Assembly: GCA_903903205.1 (NCBI GenBank)
Contig: CAIUXU010000412.1
Coordinates: forward strand, 1-5,303
DNA length: 5,303 bases
Direction: 5' to 3'
Origin: an uncultured Syntrophobacterales bacterium
GTDB lineage: Bacteria; Desulfobacterota; Syntrophia; Syntrophales; UBA5619
Under the pieces are notes generated by a model, which saw only the letters and a list, made by a program, of their open reading frames with translations, ran no database searches and was not told the origin of the DNA. Positions 1 through 4,982 of the stretch are shown one piece after another. A program made the translations under genes and the position numbers. Numbering within the stretch: position 1 is the first letter of the stretch; each line of letters begins with the position of its first letter.

Positions 1-1
1 G

Positions 2-205
2 GAATTCGCTTACCGGTTTGCCTATGATGAAAGCGCACGTGGATACCGCGGACCGACAGGCCACACAATCTACTTCCGCGATGTCACCTTCCTCGACATC
101 GCCTCCAGCAACATCCGGAAGCGGGCCAAAGAGGAAAAAGACATCCGCTACCTGGTCACGGAAGAGATTCGCCACTACATCGTGAAAAACACCCTCTACC
201 GATAA
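2..205 (+). CDS. nadD: Nicotinate-nucleotide adenylyltransferase, C-terminal fragment
   Basis: NadD transfers AMP from ATP to nicotinate mononucleotide, giving deamido-NAD in the cytoplasmic NAD synthesis pathway. Only the last 67 residues are present; the gene runs off the left edge in frame. The fragment carries the C-terminal signature of the family: LDIASSNIRKR (fragment residues 31-41), equivalent to the usual LDISSTxIRxR nucleotide-binding motif, then DIRYLVTEEIRHYI (47-60), equivalent to SIRYLVPExVxxYI, and a typical LYR end. The family motif ISST reads IASS here, a conservative change. The stop is TAA at 203-205. The gene converges with the transketolase gene, with a palindrome in the 49-bp gap. 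Other nucleotidyltransferases such as CoaD lack this ending, so the family call is firm although the catalytic N-terminal half is not visible. Confidence 0.9.
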   Translation, partial: EFAYRFAYDESARGYRGPTGHTIYFRDVTFLDIASSNIRKRAKEEKDIRYLVTEEIRHYIVKNTLYR

Positions 206-207
206 AC

Positions 208-239
208 GGTGGATTACGCTCAGCTAATCCACCCTACAT
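208..239 (+). repeat. REP-like palindrome 1, possible bidirectional terminator
   Basis: GGTGGATTA (208-216) and TAATCCACC (225-233) are perfect 9-bp inverted arms around the 8-nt loop CGCTCAGC, followed by CTACAT. The element fills most of the gap between two convergent genes, so its hairpin could end transcripts from both sides. There is no good T-tract on the plus side. Reading leftward the hairpin is followed only by GTTTAT, so intrinsic termination is uncertain. The core and the flanking TACAT recur in inverted orientation at 2394-2426, which marks it as a dispersed repeat and not a one-off hairpin. Short palindromes of this GGTGGATTA type are known as REP-like elements in many proteobacteria, where they may be moved by RAYT-type transposases. 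No such transposase gene lies in this window. Confidence 0.8.
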
Positions 240-254
240 GATCCTCTTTCCCCG

Positions 255-2312
255 CTATCTTCCGAGCAGGCGCCGCGCCGCTGCGACTACCGCTTCGGCG
301 GTAACTCCGAATTTCTCGTAGAGGATCTGGTAGGGGGCGCTGGCGCCGAAATGGTCGATCCCCACGATGGCCCCTTCCAGACCGACGTAATGCTCCCACC
401 CTAAGGGAATCCCTGCCTCCACGGCGACCCGCGCGCGGACACCGGGCGGAAGAATCTCATCCCGGTAAGCCTGGGGCTGACGGTCGAAAAGCTCCCAACT
501 CGGCAGTGAAACGACACGGACACGGATTCCCTCCGCGGCAAGCGTTTTTCCCGCCGCGAGGGCAAGTTGAAGCTCCGAACCGGTCCCGATCAGGATCGCC
601 TCTGGCGCGCCCTTCCCCGACTCCCAGAAAATATATCCCCCCTTCCGCAGTCCATCCGAAGGTCCAAATATCGAACGGTCCGCAACAGGGAGGTTCTGGC
701 GGGTAAAGATCAGGGCGGTCGGCCCCTGCCCGTTTTCAACGGCGGACCGCCAGGCTTCGACGGTCTCGTTGGCGTCGGCCGGACGGATCACCGTCAGGTT
801 GGGGATCACCCGCAGGCTCATCAGGTGCTCGACGGGCTGGTGGGTCGGCCCATCCTCTCCGACGCCGATGCTGTCGTGGCTGAAAATATAGATCACATGA
901 AGGCCCATCAGGGCAGCGAGGCGAATTGATGGCCGCATGTAGTCGGCAAACGTGAAAAAAGTCCCGGTAAACGGAATGATTCCGCCGTGCATCGCCATCC
1001 CGCCCGTGATCGCCGCCATCGCGTGTTCCCGGACTCCGAAATGGATGTTCCTGCCGCCGTAACCCCAATCCCCACCGCACGCCCCTTCGAGATGGGCAGG
1101 CGGTTCACCCGGCTTCTGGAAATCGCCCATCCCCTTGAGCCACGAGAAGGTGGAGGGATTCAGGTCGGCGGCGCCGCCCATTAGTTCCGGGAGCGCCTTT
1201 CCGAGAGCCTGGAGGACGGACTCGGACGTCTTGCGTGTCGCCACCTCTTTCGTCTCCGGGCCGTAAATGGGAAGCGCCTTCTCCCAACCGACTGGAAAAT
1301 CGCCTTTCATGACCCGCTCGAATTCGGCGGCTTCCGCCGGGAATGCGGCCACATAACGCCGGAAAGTCTCCTTCCAGGCTTCCTCTTTTTTTGCGCTTTC
1401 GGCCGCGGCTTTCCGGAAGAAACAAAGCGCCTCCTCCGGAACGAAGAACGGCGGATCAACCGGCCAACCGAGGTTCTCCTTGGCCGCTTTCAGCTCCTCC
1501 GCCCCAAGCGGCGAACCGTGCGCCCCGCTGGTATTTTGCTTTTTCGGGGCGCCAAAGCCGATGGTCGTATGGAGCCGGATGAGCGAGGGTCTCATCTTCT
1601 CTGCCTCCGCCGCCGCAAGCGCCCGGTCAACCGCCGCCGTGTCGTTCCCCTCTTCAACGGCAATCACATGCCAGCCAGAGGCGATAAACCGCTTGTCGAT
1701 ATCCTCGGTAAAACAGAGCGACGTGCTCCCCGACAGGGAGATCCGGTTGTCGTCGTACAGAACGGTCAGCTTCCCCAGACCGAGGTGCCCGGCAATCGCG
1801 CAGGCTTCCGCCGTGAGCCCTTCCATCAGGTCGCCATCGCTAACAAAAACGTAGGTCCGGTGATCGACCACCGTGTGTCCAGGCCTATTAAACCGGGCCG
1901 CAAGGTGGGCCTCCGCAATCGCCATTCCGACCGCCGCACCAAGCCCCTGGCCAAGAGGACCCGTCGTCATCTCTGTCCCGGCGGGATGCCGGCGCTCCGG
2001 ATGGCCGGGTGTTTTGCTCCCCCACTGACGGAAGGCCTTCAGGTCGTCAAGAGAGAGGTCGTAACCGGATAGATAAAGGAGGGCGTAGAGAAGCATCGAG
2101 GCATGGCCGGCCGACAGAACAAAGCGGTCCCGGTCGGGCCAGAGCGGATCGGCCGGATTGTGCTTTAAATGCCGCGTCCAGAGGGTGAAGGCCGCAGCCG
2201 CAGCCCCCATCGGCATGCCGGGATGGCCCGATTTCGCCTTTTCGATCGCATCCGCCGACAAAAAGCGGATCGCGTTGATGCACTTCTCTTCCAAAGATAC
2301 AGGGTTGCTCAT
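255..2312 (-). CDS. tkt: Transketolase
   Basis: This thiamine-diphosphate enzyme moves two-carbon ketol units between sugar phosphates in the non-oxidative pentose phosphate pathway (or Calvin cycle), in the cytoplasm. The product has 685 residues, slightly longer than the 660-670 usual for the family. Order: ThDP-binding domain with SGHPGMPMG (H30), SAGH (H70), GPLGQG (119-124), DGD...DDN for Mg-ThDP (D159, N189) and SGAHG (H265); pyrimidine-binding domain with FGVREHAM (catalytic E429), GEDGPTHQ (D487, H491) and FTRQNLP (R538); then the C-terminal domain. All correspond to known E. coli catalytic or phosphate-binding residues, so the enzyme should be active. An ATG 12 codons upstream (2348) is open, but AAGGAGG six bases before 2312 fixes this start, and family N-termini begin at about this point. 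It follows the glycosyltransferase on the same strand after 152 bp, so a shared transcript is possible but unproven. Confidence 0.97.
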   Translation of the reverse strand: MSNPVSLEEKCINAIRFLSADAIEKAKSGHPGMPMGAAAAAFTLWTRHLKHNPADPLWPDRDRFVLSAGHASMLLYALLYLSGYDLSLDDLKAFRQWGSKTPGHPERRHPAGTEMTTGPLGQGLGAAVGMAIAEAHLAARFNRPGHTVVDHRTYVFVSDGDLMEGLTAEACAIAGHLGLGKLTVLYDDNRISLSGSTSLCFTEDIDKRFIASGWHVIAVEEGNDTAAVDRALAAAEAEKMRPSLIRLHTTIGFGAPKKQNTSGAHGSPLGAEELKAAKENLGWPVDPPFFVPEEALCFFRKAAAESAKKEEAWKETFRRYVAAFPAEAAEFERVMKGDFPVGWEKALPIYGPETKEVATRKTSESVLQALGKALPELMGGAADLNPSTFSWLKGMGDFQKPGEPPAHLEGACGGDWGYGGRNIHFGVREHAMAAITGGMAMHGGIIPFTGTFFTFADYMRPSIRLAALMGLHVIYIFSHDSIGVGEDGPTHQPVEHLMSLRVIPNLTVIRPADANETVEAWRSAVENGQGPTALIFTRQNLPVADRSIFGPSDGLRKGGYIFWESGKGAPEAILIGTGSELQLALAAGKTLAAEGIRVRVVSLPSWELFDRQPQAYRDEILPPGVRARVAVEAGIPLGWEHYVGLEGAIVGIDHFGASAPYQILYEKFGVTAEAVVAAARRLLGR

Positions 2313-2318
2313 GTTGCG

Positions 2319-2325
2319 CCTCCTT
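2319..2325 (-). promoter_or_regulatory. Ribosome binding site of transketolase
   Basis: On the minus strand AAGGAGG lies six bases before the ATG at 2312-2310. This near-perfect Shine-Dalgarno decides the start: the longer reading from 2348 would put it inside the coding sequence as Lys-Glu/Arg-type codons with no site of its own. It predicts strong translation, as expected for a central-metabolism enzyme. Confidence 0.88.
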
Positions 2326-2393
2326 AGCACCGTTTTAATGTCGGACACCTTACATCAAGACTTCTCGTTAGACAAGGGCATTGAAGCGCGTAG
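2326..2393 (-). other. Leader of transketolase, only a weak promoter candidate
   Basis: This AT-richer stretch lies between the ribosome binding site and palindrome 2. On the minus strand TTGTCT (about 2371-2376) is followed after 17 bases by TAAGGT, a poor sigma70-type match (four and three of six bases). It could give transketolase its own promoter, but the match is close to what chance allows. No operator or riboswitch was recognised. Confidence 0.25.
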
Positions 2394-2426
2394 ATGTATG
2401 GTGGATTAGCGGAGCGCAATCCCCCC
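2394..2426 (-). repeat. REP-like palindrome 2, inverted copy of palindrome 1
   Basis: On the minus strand this reads as a diverged copy of the element at 208-239: GGGGGATTGCGCTCC, then GCTAATCCACC, then ATACAT. The arms GGTGGATT (2400-2407) and AATCCCCC (2418-2425) pair apart from one T-C mismatch, and the core GCTAATCCACC and the trailing TACAT are kept. It lies in opposite orientation to copy 1, so the two copies bracket the transketolase gene. It sits between the glycosyltransferase stop and the transketolase leader and may lower readthrough or stabilise the upstream mRNA end. That role is inferred; the relation between the copies is seen directly. Confidence 0.75.
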
Positions 2427-2445
2427 TGATATCCTGCACGTTTTC

Positions 2446-2474
2446 GGTGCGTTATGGCATTCGCTTAATGCACC
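2446..2474 (-). repeat. REP-like palindrome 3 overlapping the glycosyltransferase stop
   Basis: GGTGCGTTA (2446-2454) pairs with TAATGCACC (2466-2474) with a single G-T wobble around a GGCATTCGC-type centre. The design (GGTGnnTTA arm, GC-rich loop) resembles palindromes 1 and 2, but the arms differ at several bases, so it is a related subtype and not a copy. The right arm encodes the end of the glycosyltransferase gene, so the hairpin starts before translation ends. An overlapping GCAC/GTGC pair (2436-2439 with 2447-2450) could form an alternative small hairpin. Confidence 0.65.
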
Positions 2475-4345
2475 TTGCGGTCTGGCGGGGGGGAGGCGAT
2501 GGTTTTCGGCATCGCCGGGTAGAAGGCGGAGATGTATTTTAGCTGCGCCTCCAATGCGTCGGCCTTCTGGGGATTGGTCTTTTGATGAATTTGAATCAGT
2601 TTGAAGAGCACCCGCCTTTGGCCGGAATTGATCGCAAGTGACTGTTCATAAGCCTGGATGGCCTCCCCGACCTTCTGCTGCCGGAGCAGAATATCCCCTT
2701 TGAGCTCGTATTTTGAGGCGGCAGCAAAGGAGCTCTCAGGAATTAGGTCGAGATAGCCGTTCCCCGCCTGTATGAGCCCCCGTTGGAAGCATTTTTGGGC
2801 AAGAGAGATGTTGGCGAAGGCTGAAAAGGGCCGGTTCATCTCCGAAGATTGCCGCCAGTAGGGGATGGCCTCGTTCTCGAAACCTCGGGAATGGAGGATG
2901 ATGGCGTGGGTGTTAAAGTAGGCCGTTTGGTCATCCGTCGCCTGCATGGGGAGGAATTCGATGACGGCGAGGGCAAGAACGGCGGCGGCGAAGATGCCTG
3001 CCCGGCGGAATTCACATCGCCGGAGCGTTTCCACCAGTTCGATGCCTCCCAAAGCGGCGTAGGGAATCAGGATGGCAAGCATCGGCAACCGGTATCGGGC
3101 GTTCGTGAAGAAGATGACAAGCGTTGCGGCATATATCGCAAGAATCAGCCCGAGCGCTCGCGCCTTCCGGTCATGGAAGAGCCGAAACGCGAGAGCCGCC
3201 ATCCCCAGCGGAAAGACAAACCAGAAGTTGAAGAAGGGAAGTCTGAAAAACTTCGCGAAATCGCTGATAAATCCGATGTCATAGTGGTCGCAGGCCTCGA
3301 AGTGGCTGACGAGGACGAGGCTCTTTTGGACGGCCTTCCCGGCGAAGGCCCACGGTTCCGCGATAGCCTGGCGGAAGATCTCTTTCGTCCAGTATTCCGA
3401 TGCTTCCGTTGAACTGAGGGCACCTCCCGTCCGCCGGCTTGCCTCGATGGTGAACTGGATCCCCTGTTCGAATGGGGACGACGAGGCAAATGGGACGGGA
3501 CGGTAATAGGGATCATGATTTCCGAGGTTGTTCCCGAGGTAGAGGTTGAAGCCGGCCTGCGAGGTGGTGACGGCAAATTCCCCGGCAACGATGTAATTCC
3601 GGATCACAAAAGGGGCGACGGCGATCCACAGACCCAGGGAGTAGATCCCGAAATGCGCCGCTACGGCTCGGAGGCCATCGCCGTTTTGATAGCGATTCCA
3701 GACGATCAGCAGCACCAGGAGGGGAATGAGGATCACCGCATTGGGTCTGACGTTGAGAAGCAGCCCCATCATCGAGCCCAGGAGGCCGGTGGAAATTAGC
3801 CCCCGCTTTCCGATGGCATCCAAAAGCATGAATGCGGTCAGGGCAAACAGGAGGGCGACAGGGGCCTCCTTCAGGGGCACGATGCTATAAAGAATGAAGG
3901 GTTTGTAGAGGGCGGCTACAAGACAGGCCAGAAGGCCGATCTTCCTCCCGCCAAGGCGGACGCCGATCCCATAGATGACCCAGCAGGTGAGAACCCCAAT
4001 GAGGATGTTCAGGAGCCGGATATAGAAGATATCTGGGGATAAAAGACGGTAGATGCCCGCCATCAGATAGGCAAATAGCGGGGCGAATTCATAAACCACC
4101 TGGTCGGCATACGTGCCGTCGGCGATCCGAACGGCGAGCTCATGATAAACCATCTCGTCCCAGAGCATGAAGTCGACATAGACGGTCCGGCTCAAATCCA
4201 TGAGGGCCGCGACCCGCAAGCCCAGGGCCAGCAGAAGGATCAGGCCGAGAAGCGGTTGGGCATACCGTTCGACGAAAGGCTCCCTCTTCACCGCAGGCTC
4301 TTGCATTGCCGCTTTCAACTTCCCGGACCTCTCCTTCCGCGACAT
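2465..4345 (-). CDS. GT-C-type (PMT_2/ArnT-like) membrane glycosyltransferase with C-terminal TPR
   Basis: A 626-residue polytopic membrane protein, probably transferring sugar from a polyprenyl-phosphate donor to an acceptor on the periplasmic face. After a basic cytoplasmic start (1-21) the first membrane segment is at about 31-49. An outer loop with WDEMVYHELA (62-71, D63/E64) is in the place of the catalytic acid of PMT_2 enzymes. FYIRLLNILIGVL and GRKIGLLACLVAALYKPF (107-150) match the family, and further helices run to about 247. A large loop follows (about 251-368), then helices at about 369-466 including NARYRLPML (415-423), typical of this group. Residues about 475-605 are soluble and contain at least one clear TPR (about 545-577), with another likely near 477-503. 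GGGAGGG five bases before the ATG supports the start. Donor and acceptor cannot be told; no glycan cluster surrounds it. An O-antigen ligase-like protein is a less likely alternative. Confidence 0.82.
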   Translation of the reverse strand: MSRKERSGKLKAAMQEPAVKREPFVERYAQPLLGLILLLALGLRVAALMDLSRTVYVDFMLWDEMVYHELAVRIADGTYADQVVYEFAPLFAYLMAGIYRLLSPDIFYIRLLNILIGVLTCWVIYGIGVRLGGRKIGLLACLVAALYKPFILYSIVPLKEAPVALLFALTAFMLLDAIGKRGLISTGLLGSMMGLLLNVRPNAVILIPLLVLLIVWNRYQNGDGLRAVAAHFGIYSLGLWIAVAPFVIRNYIVAGEFAVTTSQAGFNLYLGNNLGNHDPYYRPVPFASSSPFEQGIQFTIEASRRTGGALSSTEASEYWTKEIFRQAIAEPWAFAGKAVQKSLVLVSHFEACDHYDIGFISDFAKFFRLPFFNFWFVFPLGMAALAFRLFHDRKARALGLILAIYAATLVIFFTNARYRLPMLAILIPYAALGGIELVETLRRCEFRRAGIFAAAVLALAVIEFLPMQATDDQTAYFNTHAIILHSRGFENEAIPYWRQSSEMNRPFSAFANISLAQKCFQRGLIQAGNGYLDLIPESSFAAASKYELKGDILLRQQKVGEAIQAYEQSLAINSGQRRVLFKLIQIHQKTNPQKADALEAQLKYISAFYPAMPKTIASPPPDRKVH

Positions 4346-4350
4346 TCAAT

Positions 4351-4357
4351 CCCTCCC
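4351..4357 (-). promoter_or_regulatory. Ribosome binding site of the glycosyltransferase
   Basis: On the minus strand GGGAGGG lies five bases before the ATG at 4345-4343. It supports the chosen start over the internal Met at residue 14, which has no such site. Confidence 0.75.
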
Positions 4358-4412
4358 GATGTTTTCTTAACAACCTTCCAGATATTGCCCTGCCCAGCCG
4401 CCTATGTCCAGC

Positions 4413-4458
4413 GAATATTGCCTCAGGACTGGTCCTGCTTAGGCAAGGGAGGCAATTC
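4413..4458 (-). promoter_or_regulatory. Inverted-repeat cluster with two alternative pairings, 5' of the glycosyltransferase
   Basis: TTGCCT (4418-4423) pairs with AGGCAA (4441-4446), and nested inside it CAGGAC (4424-4429) pairs with GTCCTG (4432-4437). Together they make a stem of about 11-12 bp with a three-base bulge. The same left arm can instead pair with GAGGCAA plus TTC (4449-4458), extending to GAAT with one bulged base. Only one form can exist at a time. It lies 68-113 bases before the glycosyltransferase ATG, where a leader RNA would run if its promoter is upstream. It could be an attenuator-like leader or protein site. No T-tract follows either form, so a simple terminator is unlikely. 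Confidence 0.45.
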
Positions 4459-4581
4459 AGACGTTGTGAAACACCTTCACTGCATCCGTGAGCCTTCATC
4501 GTGATGGAGCTGGATAATTCGTAAATTGCATATATTTTTAGGAAAATTCTGATTTCCCCTCTGCTCGCCTTGCGTAGCGAA
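4459..4581. other. AT-rich part of the divergent control region
   Basis: This stretch should contain the glycosyltransferase promoter, but no convincing -35/-10 pair was found on the minus strand; the most AT-rich part is at about 4515-4550. A small imperfect inverted repeat, TTCATC-GT-GATGGA, is at about 4495-4508. No gene with a credible start and ribosome binding site was seen. Confidence 0.4.
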
Positions 4582-4597
4582 TGTGAAAAAAATCACA
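4582..4597 (+). promoter_or_regulatory. Distal CRP/FNR-family operator
   Basis: TGTGA, six A bases, then TCACA: a perfect palindrome matching the CRP core TGTGA-N6-TCACA. Its centre (4589.5) is at about -84.5 from the predicted start at 4674 and 23 bp from the second operator, slightly over two helical turns, so two dimers would sit on roughly the same face. The A-tract spacer should be intrinsically bent. FNR proper prefers TTGAT-N4-ATCAA and fits less well. It is also close to the divergent glycosyltransferase and might affect it. Confidence 0.78.
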
Positions 4598-4604
4598 TAA
4601 AAAG

Positions 4605-4620
4605 TGTGATTCAGGTCACA
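4605..4620 (+). promoter_or_regulatory. Proximal CRP/FNR-family operator
   Basis: TGTGA-TTCAGG-TCACA is a second perfect CRP-type core, with one more complementary base pair outside it (G4604 and C4621). The centre at 4612.5 is at -61.5 if transcription starts at A4674. That is the standard class I activation distance of CRP, where the activator contacts the RNA polymerase alpha C-terminal domain. The cognate regulator is not encoded in this window. Confidence 0.8.
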
Positions 4621-4638
4621 CTGGCATCATCTTTTCTG

Positions 4639-4667
4639 TTGACATAGAGCCGAACGTTCCTTACTAT
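4639..4667 (+). promoter_or_regulatory. Sigma70-type promoter for the secretion operon
   Basis: A perfect -35 TTGACA (4639-4644) is followed after the ideal 17 bases by TACTAT (4662-4667), a four-of-six -10 match. The start should be near A4674, about 30 bases before the 29-codon small ORF and 308 bases before the TpsB start. The strong -35 suggests some basal activity, raised or tuned by the two upstream operators. Confidence 0.72.
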
Positions 4668-4703
4668 ACGGCCAAACTACTTATTTATTGAAGCAGGTGC
4701 TTT

Positions 4704-4793
4704 ATGAAAACACTTCCAGTGTGGGCAATTGCTATGATGTGGGTTGGCTATGTTTTCCCTAACATGGCGGCAAAGCAAGAGGCGAGCATTTAG
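4704..4793 (+). CDS. 29-residue hydrophobic small protein or leader peptide
   Basis: Not a recognised family. ATG at 4704, TAG at 4791-4793, preceded by AGGTG four bases upstream and about 30 bases after the predicted transcription start, exactly where a first gene would sit. The product begins MKTLPVWAIAMMWVGYVFPN: a basic start, then a hydrophobic helix of about 17 residues with two Trp, then a short polar tail with KQE. It could be a small inner-membrane protein, a regulatory leader peptide, or the signal sequence of a gene whose rest has been lost. In-frame readthrough past the stop would give only ten more residues before TAA. Translation is plausible; the function is unknown. Confidence 0.45.
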   Translation: MKTLPVWAIAMMWVGYVFPNMAAKQEASI

Positions 4794-4871
4794 CTGGGTA
4801 TCATTGATATGGTAATTAATTAATCATACAACTCTACAACGGATAGAAAAAGCAGGTTTATTCAGAACACG
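4794..4871 (+). other. AT-rich spacer after the small ORF
   Basis: Contains the palindrome TAATTAATTA (4813-4822), otherwise featureless. No terminator hairpin with a T-tract was seen, so transcripts from the 4674 start can continue into the TpsB gene. Confidence 0.4.
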
Positions 4872-4982
4872 ATGCCGCTTGACTTGCGGAGGGGGCAGGG
4901 GGAGATTAAGCTTCCGACGATACAATTATGGCGATGGGAACCGGAGAGGTTACGCCATATCTACCGTAAAGTGAGACCATAA
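4872..4982 (+). CDS. 36-residue ORF overlapping the TpsB start (TAATG)
   Basis: Uncertain gene. ATG at 4872, TAA at 4980-4982 sharing its last A with the TpsB ATG. The product is basic (MPLDLRRGQGEIKLPTIQLW, then a tail rich in Arg) and matches no family I know. The upstream ribosome binding site is poor (AGCAGG about 15 bases before), and the frame stays open without another ATG back to 4824. The TAATG arrangement is typical of translational coupling, and the TpsB start has only a weak site of its own (GTGAG about six bases before). It may be a real coupler, a gene remnant, or chance. Confidence 0.25.
   Translation: MPLDLRRGQGEIKLPTIQLWRWEPERLRHIYRKVRP
4927..4959 (+). other. Hairpin in the TpsB leader RNA
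   Basis: TATGGCG (4927-4933) pairs perfectly with CGCCATA (4953-4959), and inside it AACC (4939-4942) pairs with GGTT (4948-4951) around GGAGA, leaving a five-base ATGGG bulge on one side and one A on the other. It ends 22 bases before the TpsB ATG. The purine-rich GGAGAGG is sequestered in it, but is too far from the ATG to be the normal ribosome site. No known riboswitch class was recognised. Confidence 0.4.

Noticed and set aside
567..929. Plus-strand ORF of 120 codons inside the transketolase gene
   Set aside because: Antisense shadow of a clearly real gene; composition reflects the opposite strand's codon bias and no ribosome site or family resemblance is seen.
1518..2072. Plus-strand ORF of 184 codons inside the transketolase gene
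   Set aside because: Antisense shadow; low-complexity Arg/Pro-rich product typical of the reverse of GC-rich coding DNA.
2313..2348. Twelve-residue N-terminal extension of transketolase
   Set aside because: It would be translated through the AAGGAGG at 2319-2325, and family N-termini match the shorter start.
208..2474. CRISPR array
   Set aside because: Only three palindromes, far apart and of two subtypes, without regular spacers or cas genes.
2849..3412. Plus-strand ORF of 187 codons inside the glycosyltransferase gene
   Set aside because: Antisense shadow; highly charged product with no recognisable motif.
3145..3588. Minus-strand ORF of 147 codons in another frame of the glycosyltransferase
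   Set aside because: Frame-shifted shadow rich in Ser, Pro and Arg; the host frame has clear membrane segments.
4140..4499. Minus-strand ORF of 119 codons crossing the glycosyltransferase start
   Set aside because: Overlaps the real start in another frame, lacks a ribosome site and has no family resemblance.
4809..4827. AT palindrome around TAATTAATTA as an operator
   Set aside because: Low-complexity alternation in AT-rich DNA; no match to a known operator and the flanking bases pair poorly.
4870..4981. Possible cyclic-di-GMP or other known riboswitch before TpsB
   Set aside because: The conserved core sequences of the GEMM class are absent and the single bulged hairpin fits no class I can name.
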